A stretch of DNA of 64,000 nucleotides from Caulobacter sp. (GCA_030680355.1 JAUXVF010000031.1:310001-374000), one strand, 5' to 3'. Positions 7,804 to 16,668 are shown, numbered from the stretch's first letter. The notes: generated from the letters alone by a model not told the origin. A program made the numbers and translations.

Positions 7804-9594
7804 ATGTCTCTGATCCTCTCGCGACGGGACATGGATTTCCTGCTGTTCGAATGGCTGGACGTGGAGGGCCTGCTCACGCGGCCCCGCTACGCCGAGCATG
7901 ATCGGGAAACGCTCAACGCCGTTCTGGACCTGGCGCAACAGCTGGCCGAGGACCTGTTCGCGCCGCACAACAAGATGGCCGACGCGAACGAGCCGCGCAT
8001 GCTCGCCGATGGCGCGGTCGCGATGCCGGCGGCGACGAAGACGGCGCTCGACGCTCTTTCGGCGTCGGGCCTGTTGGCGGCGTCCCAGTCGACCGACGTG
8101 GGCGGGATGCAGTTGCCCTTCGTCGTCGACAAGGCGGCGTTCGCCTGGCTGCAGGCGGCCAGCGCCGGCATTTCGGGCTATGCGCTCCTGACCATGGCGG
8201 CGGCCAACCTCCTGATCGAGCACGGGTCGGCCGAACAGATTGAACGCTACGCAAAGCCGCTGCTCCAGGGCCGGTTCTTCGGCACCATGTGCCTGTCGGA
8301 GCCCCAGGCGGGCTCGTCGCTGGGCGACATCCGGACGCGCGCCGAGCGGGACGGCCAGGGCGCCTTCCGCCTGTTTGGCTCCAAGATGTGGATATCAGGT
8401 GGCGAGCATTCGCTGTCGGAGTCGATTGTCCACCTGGTGCTGGCGCGCATCGATGGGGCGCCCGCCGGGGTGAAGGGGCTGTCGCTGTTCATCGTGCCGC
8501 GCGATCTGCCCACGGCGGAGGGTGGTTCCGAGCGCAACGACGTGACGCTGGCCGGTCTCAATCACAAGATGGGCCAGCGTGGCACGGTCAATACGTTGCT
8601 CAATTTCGGCGAGGGCCAGAGCCGCCCGGGCGGGGAGTCCGGCGCGGTGGCGTATCTGGTCGGCCGCGAGGGCGCGGGCCTTTCGGCCATGTTCACGATG
8701 ATGAACGAGGCCCGCATCTCGGTCGGCGCCAGCGCCGCCGCTCTGGGCTACACCGGCTATCTCCATTCGCTCGACTATGCGCGCCAGAGGCCGCAGGGAC
8801 GCCCCGCCGGCGCCAAGGATGCGACCTCGCCGCAGGTCCCGATTATCCGCCACGCTGACGTGAAGCGCATGCTGCTGGCCCAGAAGGCCTATGCGGAGGG
8901 TGCGCTGGCGCTAAATTTCTACTGCGCCCGCCTGGTCGACGACCTGCGCACGGGACCGGAGGCGGAGAGCGCCGCGGTGTCGGGGCTTCTCGACCTGCTG
9001 ACGCCGATCGCAAAGAGCTGGCCGTCCCAGTTCTGCCTCGAGGCCAACGCGTTGGCGATCCAGGTGCTCGGCGGCTACGGCTACACCCGCGACTTCAACG
9101 TCGAGCAGTTCTACCGCGACAACCGCCTGAACCCGATCCATGAGGGCGCCCACGGCATCCAGGCCATCGACTTGCTGGGCCGCAAGGTGGTCATCGGCCA
9201 GGGCGCCGCCTTCGAGGAGTTCCAGCGCAGGGTCGCGCGGAGCTGCAAGCAGGCCCGCGCCCTCGGCGGCGAGGAATCCGAACACGCCAGCGCTGTTGAG
9301 ACCCTGCTGGCCGCCGTGGTCGAAACGACGGCCGTGCTGCATGCCGCCGACGACCCGGAACTGACCCTGGCCAATGCGTCGCAGTATCTCGAAGCATTCG
9401 GACACCTCACGATCGGCTGGATCTGGCTGGAGCAGCTGATCGCCGCGCACGGCAAGGTCGGGGACTTCTACGACGGCAAGCGCGCGGCGGCCCGCTACTT
9501 CCGCCTGTGGGAGCTGCCGCGCACCGGGCCAATGCTCGCCCTGCTCAGCAGCCTCGACCGAACCACGCTCGACCTGGAACCGGCGTGGCTGTGA
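7804..9594 (+). CDS. Acyl-CoA dehydrogenase, long (DmdC-like) class
   Basis: A 596-aa flavoprotein, longer than the common 380-aa acyl-CoA dehydrogenases and of the same size as the 3-methylmercaptopropionyl-CoA dehydrogenase/AcdA2 group. Visible motifs are MCLSEPQAGSSLGDI (flavin and substrate contacts), the KMWISGGEH strand, and near the end of the dehydrogenase core GGYGYTRDFNVEQFYRD with NPIHEGAHGIQAIDLL. A further C-terminal helical domain of about 130 residues follows. It introduces an alpha,beta double bond in an acyl-CoA with electrons passed to ETF. It lies 33 bases behind the extradiol dioxygenase, so the two are probably cotranscribed. Confidence 0.9.
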   Translation: MSLILSRRDMDFLLFEWLDVEGLLTRPRYAEHDRETLNAVLDLAQQLAEDLFAPHNKMADANEPRMLADGAVAMPAATKTALDALSASGLLAASQSTDVGGMQLPFVVDKAAFAWLQAASAGISGYALLTMAAANLLIEHGSAEQIERYAKPLLQGRFFGTMCLSEPQAGSSLGDIRTRAERDGQGAFRLFGSKMWISGGEHSLSESIVHLVLARIDGAPAGVKGLSLFIVPRDLPTAEGGSERNDVTLAGLNHKMGQRGTVNTLLNFGEGQSRPGGESGAVAYLVGREGAGLSAMFTMMNEARISVGASAAALGYTGYLHSLDYARQRPQGRPAGAKDATSPQVPIIRHADVKRMLLAQKAYAEGALALNFYCARLVDDLRTGPEAESAAVSGLLDLLTPIAKSWPSQFCLEANALAIQVLGGYGYTRDFNVEQFYRDNRLNPIHEGAHGIQAIDLLGRKVVIGQGAAFEEFQRRVARSCKQARALGGEESEHASAVETLLAAVVETTAVLHAADDPELTLANASQYLEAFGHLTIGWIWLEQLIAAHGKVGDFYDGKRAAARYFRLWELPRTGPMLALLSSLDRTTLDLEPAWL

Positions 9595-9640
9595 CCCGCC
9601 GACCCGCGCCCGTCGGGCAGCACATGATGGAGACCTTCTG

Positions 9641-10420
9641 ATGGATCTTGGTATTGCGGGCCGCACGGCCGTCGTCTGCGCCTCCAGCCGGGGGCTGGGC
9701 AAAGCCTGCGCCGAGGCCCTGGCCGAGGCCGGTGTGAATCTGGTGATCAACGGCCGCACCCAGAGCGATCTGGACGCGGCGGCCGCCGACCTCCGAGCGC
9801 GCTTCGGCGTCACCGTCTCCGCCGTGGCGGCCGACGCAACCACCGACGAAGGCATCCGCCAGCTGGTCGCGGCCTGCGCGGCGCCGGACATCCTGATCAA
9901 CAACGCCGGCGGCCCGCCGCCGGGCGACTGGCGTCAGCACACGCGCGAGGATTGGCACAAGGCCATCGACAGCAACCTGCTGGCCGCCACCTTCCTGATC
10001 CGTGCCTACGCCGACGGCATGGCGGAAAGGGGTTTTGGCCGCATCGTCAATGTGACCTCGGCGATGGTGAAGATGCCCAACGAGCTGCTCAGCCTGTCCG
10101 TGGCCGCGCGCCTGGGCCTGACTGGCTTCGTCCGCGGCATCGCGCCCGCCTATTCGTCCAAAGGCGTGACGATCAACAACCTGCTGCCCGAGCAGTTCGA
10201 GACCGAACGTCTGCGCAAGAACCTGACCTTCATCGCCGAAAAGAAGGGTGTGAGTCTGGAGCAGGAAATCGAGTCCCAGACGCAGAGCGGGCCCGCGCGG
10301 CGGTTCGGTCGACCGGAGGAATTCGGGGCCACCTGCGCCTTCATCTGCAGTGCCCACGCCGGCTACATGACCGGCCAGAATATCCTGCTCGATGGCGGTC
10401 GTTTCCAGGGCGTCTTTTAG
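9641..10420 (+). CDS. Atypical SDR family protein lacking the catalytic Tyr-Lys pair
   Basis: A 259-aa SDR-fold protein. The nucleotide-binding region is modified (CASSRGLG at residues 13-20 instead of TGGxxGIG) while INNAG (86-90) and the strand ending in NVTS (Ser140) are kept. Where the YxxxK motif should be, the sequence reads LLSLSVAARLGLTG (149-162), so neither the Tyr nor the Lys is in place. The C terminus ends normally in TGQNILLDGG. It may use other residues, act only in binding, or catalyse a different reaction. It sits between an acyl-CoA dehydrogenase and the 2-oxoacid oxidoreductase in the same operon. Confidence 0.85.
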   Translation: MDLGIAGRTAVVCASSRGLGKACAEALAEAGVNLVINGRTQSDLDAAAADLRARFGVTVSAVAADATTDEGIRQLVAACAAPDILINNAGGPPPGDWRQHTREDWHKAIDSNLLAATFLIRAYADGMAERGFGRIVNVTSAMVKMPNELLSLSVAARLGLTGFVRGIAPAYSSKGVTINNLLPEQFETERLRKNLTFIAEKKGVSLEQEIESQTQSGPARRFGRPEEFGATCAFICSAHAGYMTGQNILLDGGRFQGVF

Positions 10421-10441
10421 TCCGCGTTGAGGAGTAACCGC

Positions 10442-13400
10442 ATGCCGCAGGCCGTCAGCCTCGACGACAAATACGCCCTGGAGAGCGGACGCGCCTTCAT
10501 GTCTGGCGTCCAGGCGCTGGTGCGCCTGCCGCTGATGCAGGCCGCGCGGGACCGGGCGGCGGGACTGAAAACCGCAGGCTTCATTTCCGGCTACCGGGGC
10601 TCGCCGCTGGGGACCTATGACGACGCACTGGGCAAGGCCAGGTCGTTCCTCGCGGCCGCCGGCGTCCGCTTCCAGCCCGGCATCAATGAGGATCTGGCGG
10701 CCACGTCGCTGTGGGGAACCCAGCAGGTCGCCTTGCTGCCCGAGCGGACCGTCGAGGGCGTCTTCGGCATCTGGTACGGCAAGGGTCCCGGTGTTGATCG
10801 CAGCGCCGATGTCTTCAAACACGCCAACGCGGCCGGGACGTCTCCCCACGGGGGGGTCCTGGCGGTGATGGGCGACGATCACGGCTGCCAGTCCTCGACC
10901 CTGCCGCACCAGAGCGAGCAGATCATGGCCGCGGCGATGATCCCGGTGCTCAACCCCGCCAGCGTCCAGGACCATCTCGACCTTGGCCTGATGGGTTTTG
11001 CCCTGTCGCGGTTCTCGGGGTGCTGGGTTGGACTGAAGGCGACCACCGAGGTCATTGAGGCGAGCGCCGTGGTCGACATCGACCCGATGCGGCTCGACAT
11101 CGTGTTGCCAACCGACCTCGTGCCGCAGCCCGCCGGCCTGGGCATTCGTTGGCCCGATACGCCGCTCGATCAGGAACGCCGCCTGCACGGCCCGAAGATG
11201 GATGCGGTGCTGGCCTTCGCCCGGGCCAACGCCCTCGATAAGCCGATCTGGCGCAGGCCCGACGCCCGGTTGGGAATTGTCGCCACCGGCAAGGCCTACA
11301 TGGATGTTCGCCAGGCGCTCGACGATCTCGGGATCGGGGAGCGGGAGGCGGCAGAGCTTGGCCTGGCCCTGTTCAAGGTAGCCATGCCCTGGCCGCTGGA
11401 GCCTTCAGCCGTTGGCCGGTTTGCGGCGGGACTGTCCGCCGTGCTGGTGGTTGAGGAAAAGCGGGGCCTGATCGAGGATCAGCTGGCGCTCCAGCTCTAC
11501 AACGCCACCGTCCGTCCGATCATGGTCGGCAAGCGCGACGAGCAGGGGCGGACCCTGTTTCCCAGCGCCGGCGAACTCGACCCGGTGACGATCGCCGCGG
11601 CCATCGTCTCGCGCCTAGAGGCGCTTGGCGGGCCGCTGCCCGCCCTACGGTCACGGGTCGAGGCGCTGGAGGCTGCGCGACGCGTGGAGACCTCCAGATC
11701 ACGCCTGTCGCGCACGCCCTTCTTCTGTTCGGGTTGCCCGCACAACACCTCGACCAACGTGCCCGAGGGCAGTCGCGCCATGGCGGGGATCGGCTGCCAC
11801 GGTATGGCCTATTCCATCCCCGAGCGTCGGACCACGTTCATCACCCAGATGGGCGGGGAGGGCGCGACCTGGATCGGTCAGGCTTCCTATACCGCCGAGC
11901 CGCACGTCTTCCAGAACCTGGGCGACGGCACCTATATGCACTCCGGTTTGCTGGCCATTCGCGCGGCGGCGGCGGCCGGCGTCAACATCACCTACAAGAT
12001 CCTCTACAACGACGCCGTGGCCATGACCGGCGGTCAGGCGCACGATGGCGAGCTCACCGTGCCGTTGATCACCCGTCAGGTGGCGGCCGAGGGCGCCAGG
12101 CGTATCGTGGTGGTCACCGACGAGCCGGAGAAGTACCGGGACCCGGTCGGGCTGGCCCCCGGCGCCGAGGTTCGTCACCGTGACGACCTCGACGCGATCC
12201 AGCGCGAATTGCGCGAAGTTCCGGGCCTGTCGGTGCTGGTCTACGACCAGACCTGCGCGGCCGAGAAGCGGCGGCGCCGCAAGCGCGGCCTCTATCCCGA
12301 TCCCCCCAAGCGGGCCTTCATCAACGACCTGGTCTGCGAGGGTTGCGGCGACTGTTCGGTGAAGTCGAACTGCATCTCCGTCAAGCCACTGGAAACGCCC
12401 CTGGGCCGCAAGCGGCGCATCGACCAGTCGGACTGCAACAAGGACTTCAGCTGCGTGAAGGGCTTCTGCCCCAGCTTCGTGACCGTGCATGGCGGGACCC
12501 TGCGGCGTACCAAGGCTGTCGCCGGGACCCAGGTCGCCGATCCGTTCGCGGGCCTTCCGACGCCGGCGCGGCCGGCGTTGAGCGACCCCTATAACATCCT
12601 GATCACCGGCATCGGCGGCACCGGCGTCATCACCATCGGTGCCCTGCTGGGCATGGCCGCGCGCATCGAGGGGCTGGGCGCCACCGTGCTCGACTTCACC
12701 GGTCTGGCCCAGAAAAACGGCGGGGTGATGAGCCATGTGCGCATCGCGCCGCGGCAGGACGACCTCCACGCCGTTCGCATCGGCGCCGGCGCCGCCGACT
12801 TGTTGCTCGGTTGTGACCTGGTGGTCGCGGCGGGGGAGGCGGCCCTGTCGCGTTTCGATCCCGTGCGCACGGCGGCGGTGGTCAATGCGCGCGTGTCGCC
12901 CACTTCGGCCTTCGTGCGTGACGGGGCCATGGATCTGTCCACGACCATTGACCGCGAAGCTGTGCAGGTGGCTGTCCGCTCCGACGCCGCCATGATCGAC
13001 GCGGGCGGCCTCGCGATCGCCCTGCTGGGGGACTCCATCGCCACCAACCTCTTCATGCTCGGATACGCCTGGCAGAAGGGCCAGGTGCCGCTGGGCTTTG
13101 AAGCGCTGGACCGCGCCATTGAGCTGAACGGCGTCGCGGTGGCTGCCAACCGCAAGGCCTTCGCCTGGGGCCGGGCGGCGGCGCATGATATGACGACCGT
13201 AGAAGCGGTCGTCGTCTCGCCGGTCGAGGCGGGACCCGCCGCCTTCGACCTGACAGCGTTCGTGGGCGAGCGTTCGCGGGATTTGGTCGACTACCAGAAC
13301 GAGGCCTACGCTGTCCGCTATCGCAGCCTTGTGGAGCGCGCCGCCCTGGCGGAGACAGCCGTGAGTGGCGCGACGGGCGAGTTGACCGAGGCCGTGGCCC

Positions 13401-13912
13401 GCTACTTCTACAAACTCATGGCTTACAAGGACGAGTATGAGGTCGCGCGCCTCTATACGGACGGCCGCTTCGCCGCGCGTCTGGCCGCCCAGTTCGAAGG
13501 TGACTACCGGCTGGAGTTCAATCTGGCCCCGCCGCTCTTTGCGGGCCACGATCCCTCCACCGGAGAACTGCGCAAGCGCGCCTACGGGGCGTGGATGTTC
13601 GCGGGCTTCAAGCTACTGGCGCGGCTCAAGGGGCTGCGGGGCGGCGCCCTGGACATCTTCGGCTACCAGAACGAGCGCCGGATAGAGCGGGGGCTGATCG
13701 ACAGCTACGAACGCACCGTCGACGCAATGCTTCAGGACCTTTCGAGCGACACCCTGCCGACCGCCGTTGCGCTCGCTCGGCTGCCCGACGAGATCCGCGG
13801 ATACGGCCACGTCAAGATGGCCAATCTGGCCACGGCCGAGGCGAAGCGCGCCGGCTTGCTGGCGCGGTTGGACAGGCGCGCTGAAGCTCAGCTCATTGAG
13901 GCCGCCGAATGA
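10442..13912 (+). CDS. Fused indolepyruvate:ferredoxin oxidoreductase-type 2-oxoacid oxidoreductase (EdcC-like)
   Basis: A single 1156-aa polypeptide joining the alpha/beta and gamma parts of 2-oxoacid:ferredoxin oxidoreductases. The TPP domain lies around residues 420-560 (CSGCPHNTSTN, QMGGEGATWIGQ, KILYNDAVAMTGGQ). A cysteine-rich 4Fe-4S segment starts near 630 (CEGCGDCSVKSNC, later DCNKDFSCVKGFC). The gamma domain begins near 720 with GIGGTGVITIGALLG. Such enzymes decarboxylate a 2-oxoacid to its CoA ester. The start at 10442 has GAGGAG 8 bases ahead; the TTG at 10427 overlaps that site. Beside an extradiol dioxygenase, it would convert the meta-cleavage 2-oxoacid into an acyl-CoA, as EdcC is thought to do in estradiol degradation. 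Confidence 0.9.
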   Translation: MPQAVSLDDKYALESGRAFMSGVQALVRLPLMQAARDRAAGLKTAGFISGYRGSPLGTYDDALGKARSFLAAAGVRFQPGINEDLAATSLWGTQQVALLPERTVEGVFGIWYGKGPGVDRSADVFKHANAAGTSPHGGVLAVMGDDHGCQSSTLPHQSEQIMAAAMIPVLNPASVQDHLDLGLMGFALSRFSGCWVGLKATTEVIEASAVVDIDPMRLDIVLPTDLVPQPAGLGIRWPDTPLDQERRLHGPKMDAVLAFARANALDKPIWRRPDARLGIVATGKAYMDVRQALDDLGIGEREAAELGLALFKVAMPWPLEPSAVGRFAAGLSAVLVVEEKRGLIEDQLALQLYNATVRPIMVGKRDEQGRTLFPSAGELDPVTIAAAIVSRLEALGGPLPALRSRVEALEAARRVETSRSRLSRTPFFCSGCPHNTSTNVPEGSRAMAGIGCHGMAYSIPERRTTFITQMGGEGATWIGQASYTAEPHVFQNLGDGTYMHSGLLAIRAAAAAGVNITYKILYNDAVAMTGGQAHDGELTVPLITRQVAAEGARRIVVVTDEPEKYRDPVGLAPGAEVRHRDDLDAIQRELREVPGLSVLVYDQTCAAEKRRRRKRGLYPDPPKRAFINDLVCEGCGDCSVKSNCISVKPLETPLGRKRRIDQSDCNKDFSCVKGFCPSFVTVHGGTLRRTKAVAGTQVADPFAGLPTPARPALSDPYNILITGIGGTGVITIGALLGMAARIEGLGATVLDFTGLAQKNGGVMSHVRIAPRQDDLHAVRIGAGAADLLLGCDLVVAAGEAALSRFDPVRTAAVVNARVSPTSAFVRDGAMDLSTTIDREAVQVAVRSDAAMIDAGGLAIALLGDSIATNLFMLGYAWQKGQVPLGFEALDRAIELNGVAVAANRKAFAWGRAAAHDMTTVEAVVVSPVEAGPAAFDLTAFVGERSRDLVDYQNEAYAVRYRSLVERAALAETAVSGATGELTEAVARYFYKLMAYKDEYEVARLYTDGRFAARLAAQFEGDYRLEFNLAPPLFAGHDPSTGELRKRAYGAWMFAGFKLLARLKGLRGGALDIFGYQNERRIERGLIDSYERTVDAMLQDLSSDTLPTAVALARLPDEIRGYGHVKMANLATAEAKRAGLLARLDRRAEAQLIEAAE

Positions 13913-14862
13913 TCTCCGCTCTTCCCGCGTTCCAGACCGCCATCGAGGACATCGACGGCGTGCTGGTCGGCCCCTGGCGCACGCCGCGTCAGATGCTGGC
14001 CGACCAGGAATATGGCGGTCACGCCTCGATCCATGATGATGAAACGGCCCAGAAGCTTGGTTTCAAGGGCGGCACGATCGAAGGTCCTACCCATTTCAGC
14101 CAGTTTGGCCCCCTGGGTTTCGCGGTCTGGGGTGAGCGCTGGTTCGCCGAGGGCTGTCTATCGGTGCAGTACCGGGCCGCCTGCTACGAGGGCGAACAGG
14201 TGCGCGCCTTTATGACCAGACCCGCACCGGACCAGGCCCAGACCGAAATCTGGATGGAACGCGCTGACGGTACGGAGATTCTGCGGGGCACGGCCAGTGT
14301 CGGGGCGGCGCATCCGCTCTCCGCCGTGCAGGCCAAACTGGAAGATCTCAAGTCCGCCGGGCCATGGGTCATCCTTCGCGACGTCGAGCCCGGTATGCGC
14401 AGGCCGCGGATCACGGTGCGGATGGACGCCGACACCAGGATGGGCCGGCTCTATCCCTTCTCGCTCAGCGACAAACTGGCGGTGATCACCGAGGGCTCAC
14501 CCTGGTTCGGGCCGCAGATCGCCCCGCCCTGGGGACGGGCGGTCATTCCGCTCGAAATGGTCAGTGTCTTGCTCAACCATCTGGCGTCGGAAGACCCCTG
14601 GACGATTCATGGTCCCACGGTCGATCTCTTCACCGATCAGGAGATCACCATGATCGATGGCCCGCTCTTCGTCGGCGAGCCCTACGAGATCGAACGCGAA
14701 GTCGTGGCCCGGTCCGGGACCCGCCGCACCGAGGCGCTGTGGGTGAAGACGACCGTCTATCGCAGGGGTGATGACCAACCGGTCGCGACCATGCTATTGA
14801 GCACGGCCAGCCTGAAAGACTCCTACGCGGAGTACGAGGCTGATCTGGCCCGGCTCGCCTGA
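13909..14862 (+). CDS. MaoC-like (hotdog-fold) protein, probable hydratase
   Basis: A 317-aa protein whose first half reads like a MaoC dehydratase: HASIHDDETAQKLGFKGG, TIEGPTHFSQFGPL and the strand LSVQYRAACYEGEQVRAF. The second half (WGRAVIPLEMVSVLLNH ... FVGEPYEIEREVVAR) looks like a second, degenerate hotdog, so a double-hotdog hydratase is likely. The gene overlaps the end of the oxidoreductase gene by ATGA, indicating translational coupling, and is the last gene of this block. It would hydrate an enoyl-CoA made by the acyl-CoA dehydrogenases. The Asp/His pair of R-hydratases is present only approximately, so the activity is an inference. Confidence 0.72.
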   Translation: MISALPAFQTAIEDIDGVLVGPWRTPRQMLADQEYGGHASIHDDETAQKLGFKGGTIEGPTHFSQFGPLGFAVWGERWFAEGCLSVQYRAACYEGEQVRAFMTRPAPDQAQTEIWMERADGTEILRGTASVGAAHPLSAVQAKLEDLKSAGPWVILRDVEPGMRRPRITVRMDADTRMGRLYPFSLSDKLAVITEGSPWFGPQIAPPWGRAVIPLEMVSVLLNHLASEDPWTIHGPTVDLFTDQEITMIDGPLFVGEPYEIEREVVARSGTRRTEALWVKTTVYRRGDDQPVATMLLSTASLKDSYAEYEADLARLA

Positions 14863-14883
14863 GGGCGGCCCCAGACCCCGTAA

Positions 14884-15018
14884 AATACGGCTTACGTGCT
14901 GGAATTGCCTGACGCCCATGGTGCCTAGGTGGGGCGTCATCCTTCCGGAAATCCTTGATTTGGTCAGGCTCCTTGGCTGGGAGTTGACTTATTCGCGCTT
15001 CAAATACGGAAACGTATT
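14884..15018. promoter_or_regulatory. Probable regulatory region with inverted repeat AATACG-4-CGTATT
   Basis: The 263-bp gap ahead of the CoA-transferase operon contains a perfect inverted repeat AATACG GAAA CGTATT at 15003-15018. A related half-copy, AATACGGCTTACGT, occurs at 14885-14897. The region is clearly richer in A+T than its surroundings and contains TTGACT near 14983. Such 14-16 bp palindromes are common TetR-family operators, so this is a candidate control site for the long rightward operon starting at 15126. Confidence 0.4.
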
Positions 15019-15125
15019 GCGTTTTTTGCGCATTCCAACGATGATTGTGAGGCGTCTGAATCACGTGGGCGCAACCATATCAGATAGGGGCGGAGCAACC
15101 GCCTCAGCAGAAACGGGAGGCGTCG

Positions 15126-16340
15126 TTGGCTCTATTGGATGGCATCAAGGTCGTTGAGGTCGCGATCTACGCCTTCGTGCCATCGGCCGGGGCGGCCCTG
15201 TCCGACTGGGGCGCCGACGTCATCAAGGTCGAGCATCCCGAGACCGGCGACCCCATGCGTGGCCTGGCGTCCTACGGCATCGCTCCCGGCGACGGCGGCG
15301 TGACCGCGCTCTGGGAAGTCTTCAATCGCGGCAAGCGCAGCGTCGGCATCAATATCAACAAGCCCGAGGGCCTGGCGCTCCTCATGGAGCTGGTGGACGA
15401 GGCCGATGTCTTCATCACCAACTTCATGCAGCCCGCTCGCCACCGGCTGGGTATCGACGCCGACCAGATTCTGGCGCGCAACCCCCGCATTATTTATGGC
15501 CGTGGCACCGGCCAGGGTCCCCTCGGCCCGGACGCCAACAAGGGTGGTTTCGACGGCCTGTCCTACTGGGGGCGCGCCGGGGTCAGCACCGCGGCGATGC
15601 CGCCCGATTACGATTTTCCGGTCATGCTGCCCGGCCCGGCCTTCGGTGACGTCCAGAGCGGCATGAACATGGCTGGCGGCATCGCCGCGGCCCTCTATCG
15701 TCGCGAGAAGACCGGCAAGGGCGGCATCGTTGACGTTTCCCTGCTGAGTTCAGGCCTGTGGGCCATGCAGGCGACGATCGCCGGCGCCTACGCCACCAAG
15801 CGGGACAATATCGTTCAGCACGATCGCTACCGCCCCCCGAACCCGGTCGCCAATATCTACCGGTCGCAGGACGGGCGTTTCTTCCTGATCGGGATGCTCG
15901 AGGCGGACCGCTATTGGCCGGGGCTTTGCGAAGCCTTGGGCCAGCCTGCCCTGGCCAAGGAGGAGCGGTTCATTTCGATGAAGGCCCGCACCCAGAATTC
16001 GGAGGCCTGCGTCAAGGTTCTGGACGGAATCTTCTCGCAGATGCCGATGGCCGAAGTCGCCGAACGCCTCAACAGCCAGGAGGGTCAGTGGAGCATGGTC
16101 GAGATGCCCGGTGACACGGTGAAGGACGAGCAGTCCCTGGCCAACAAATACATCCAGATGGTCAAGTTCGACAGTGGCGTGGACCTGCCGTTCGTGCCGG
16201 CCCCGGTTCGTGTGGACGAAGAGGCGCCGGTCCTCACCCGCGCGCCTGAACACTGTGAACACACCGACGCGGTCTTTGAAGCCATGGGCCACACCATGGA
16301 TGAGCTCATCGACCTCAAGGTCGCCGGAGTGATCGCCTGA
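15126..16340 (+). CDS. Class III (CaiB/BaiF) CoA-transferase, TTG start
   Basis: A 404-aa family III CoA-transferase. The N terminus ALLDGIKVVEVAIYAFVPSA, the GADVIKVEHPETGDP motif and the GGFDGLSYWGRAG segment with the aspartate expected to carry the CoA-exchange anhydride are all present. The start is TTG at 15126, preceded by GGGAGG; this gives the family's usual N terminus. The enzyme moves CoA from an acyl-CoA donor to a carboxylic acid, activating a pathway acid without ATP. It opens a long rightward operon and lies behind a palindrome-containing promoter region. Confidence 0.9.
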   Translation: MALLDGIKVVEVAIYAFVPSAGAALSDWGADVIKVEHPETGDPMRGLASYGIAPGDGGVTALWEVFNRGKRSVGININKPEGLALLMELVDEADVFITNFMQPARHRLGIDADQILARNPRIIYGRGTGQGPLGPDANKGGFDGLSYWGRAGVSTAAMPPDYDFPVMLPGPAFGDVQSGMNMAGGIAAALYRREKTGKGGIVDVSLLSSGLWAMQATIAGAYATKRDNIVQHDRYRPPNPVANIYRSQDGRFFLIGMLEADRYWPGLCEALGQPALAKEERFISMKARTQNSEACVKVLDGIFSQMPMAEVAERLNSQEGQWSMVEMPGDTVKDEQSLANKYIQMVKFDSGVDLPFVPAPVRVDEEAPVLTRAPEHCEHTDAVFEAMGHTMDELIDLKVAGVIA

Positions 16341-16356
16341 TGCCGAGGGAAGCCGC

Positions 16357-16662
16357 ATGAACCTCGCCGCCGGAACAAAACTGGCCAGCGCCGTCTGCAG
16401 CGCGCAGGGGATCATCATCCGCCCGCCTTCGGAGAGCGGCGTGCTGACCTGTGGCGGTGAGCCCGTTACGGCGCCGGGCGCTGGCGGCGGCGCCGCGCAG
16501 CTGTCTGCGCCGGTCGACGCGCCCGCGCTGATCGGCAAACGCTATGTCGACGAAACCGTTGGCCTGGAAGTGCTTTGCATCAAGGGCGGCAAGGGCGCCT
16601 TCGCTTTCGAAGGCCGGCCCCTGACTCTCAAGGAAGCCAAGCCGCTTCCCGCTTCGGACTGA
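16357..16662 (+). CDS. Small uncharacterised protein in CoA-metabolism operon
   Basis: A 101-aa protein with GAGGGA 7-8 bases ahead of its ATG, 16 bases behind the CoA-transferase and 6 bases before a CoA ligase. It has no membrane segment. Two features stand out: the motif VLTCGG with a preceding ICRPPS-like IIIRPPSE, and the C-terminal block GKRYVDETVGLEVLCIKGGKG. Two or three cysteines (VCS, LTCGG, VLCIK) could bind a metal, in a rubredoxin- or zinc-ribbon-like way. I recognise similar small proteins beside acyl-CoA ligases in other catabolic clusters but know no function. Probably an accessory subunit or carrier-like protein for its neighbours. Confidence 0.75.
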   Translation: MNLAAGTKLASAVCSAQGIIIRPPSESGVLTCGGEPVTAPGAGGGAAQLSAPVDAPALIGKRYVDETVGLEVLCIKGGKGAFAFEGRPLTLKEAKPLPASD

Positions 16663-16668
16663 TCGACG

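Noticed and set aside
9545..11188. 547-codon open frame on the minus strand
   Set aside because: Crosses the atypical SDR and the start of the oxidoreductase gene in antisense; no family match.
11699..13549. 616-codon open frame on the minus strand
   Set aside because: It lies wholly antisense to the oxidoreductase gene; its composition (long runs of Gly, Arg, His, Asp) is typical of shadow frames in high-GC DNA, and no domain is recognisable.
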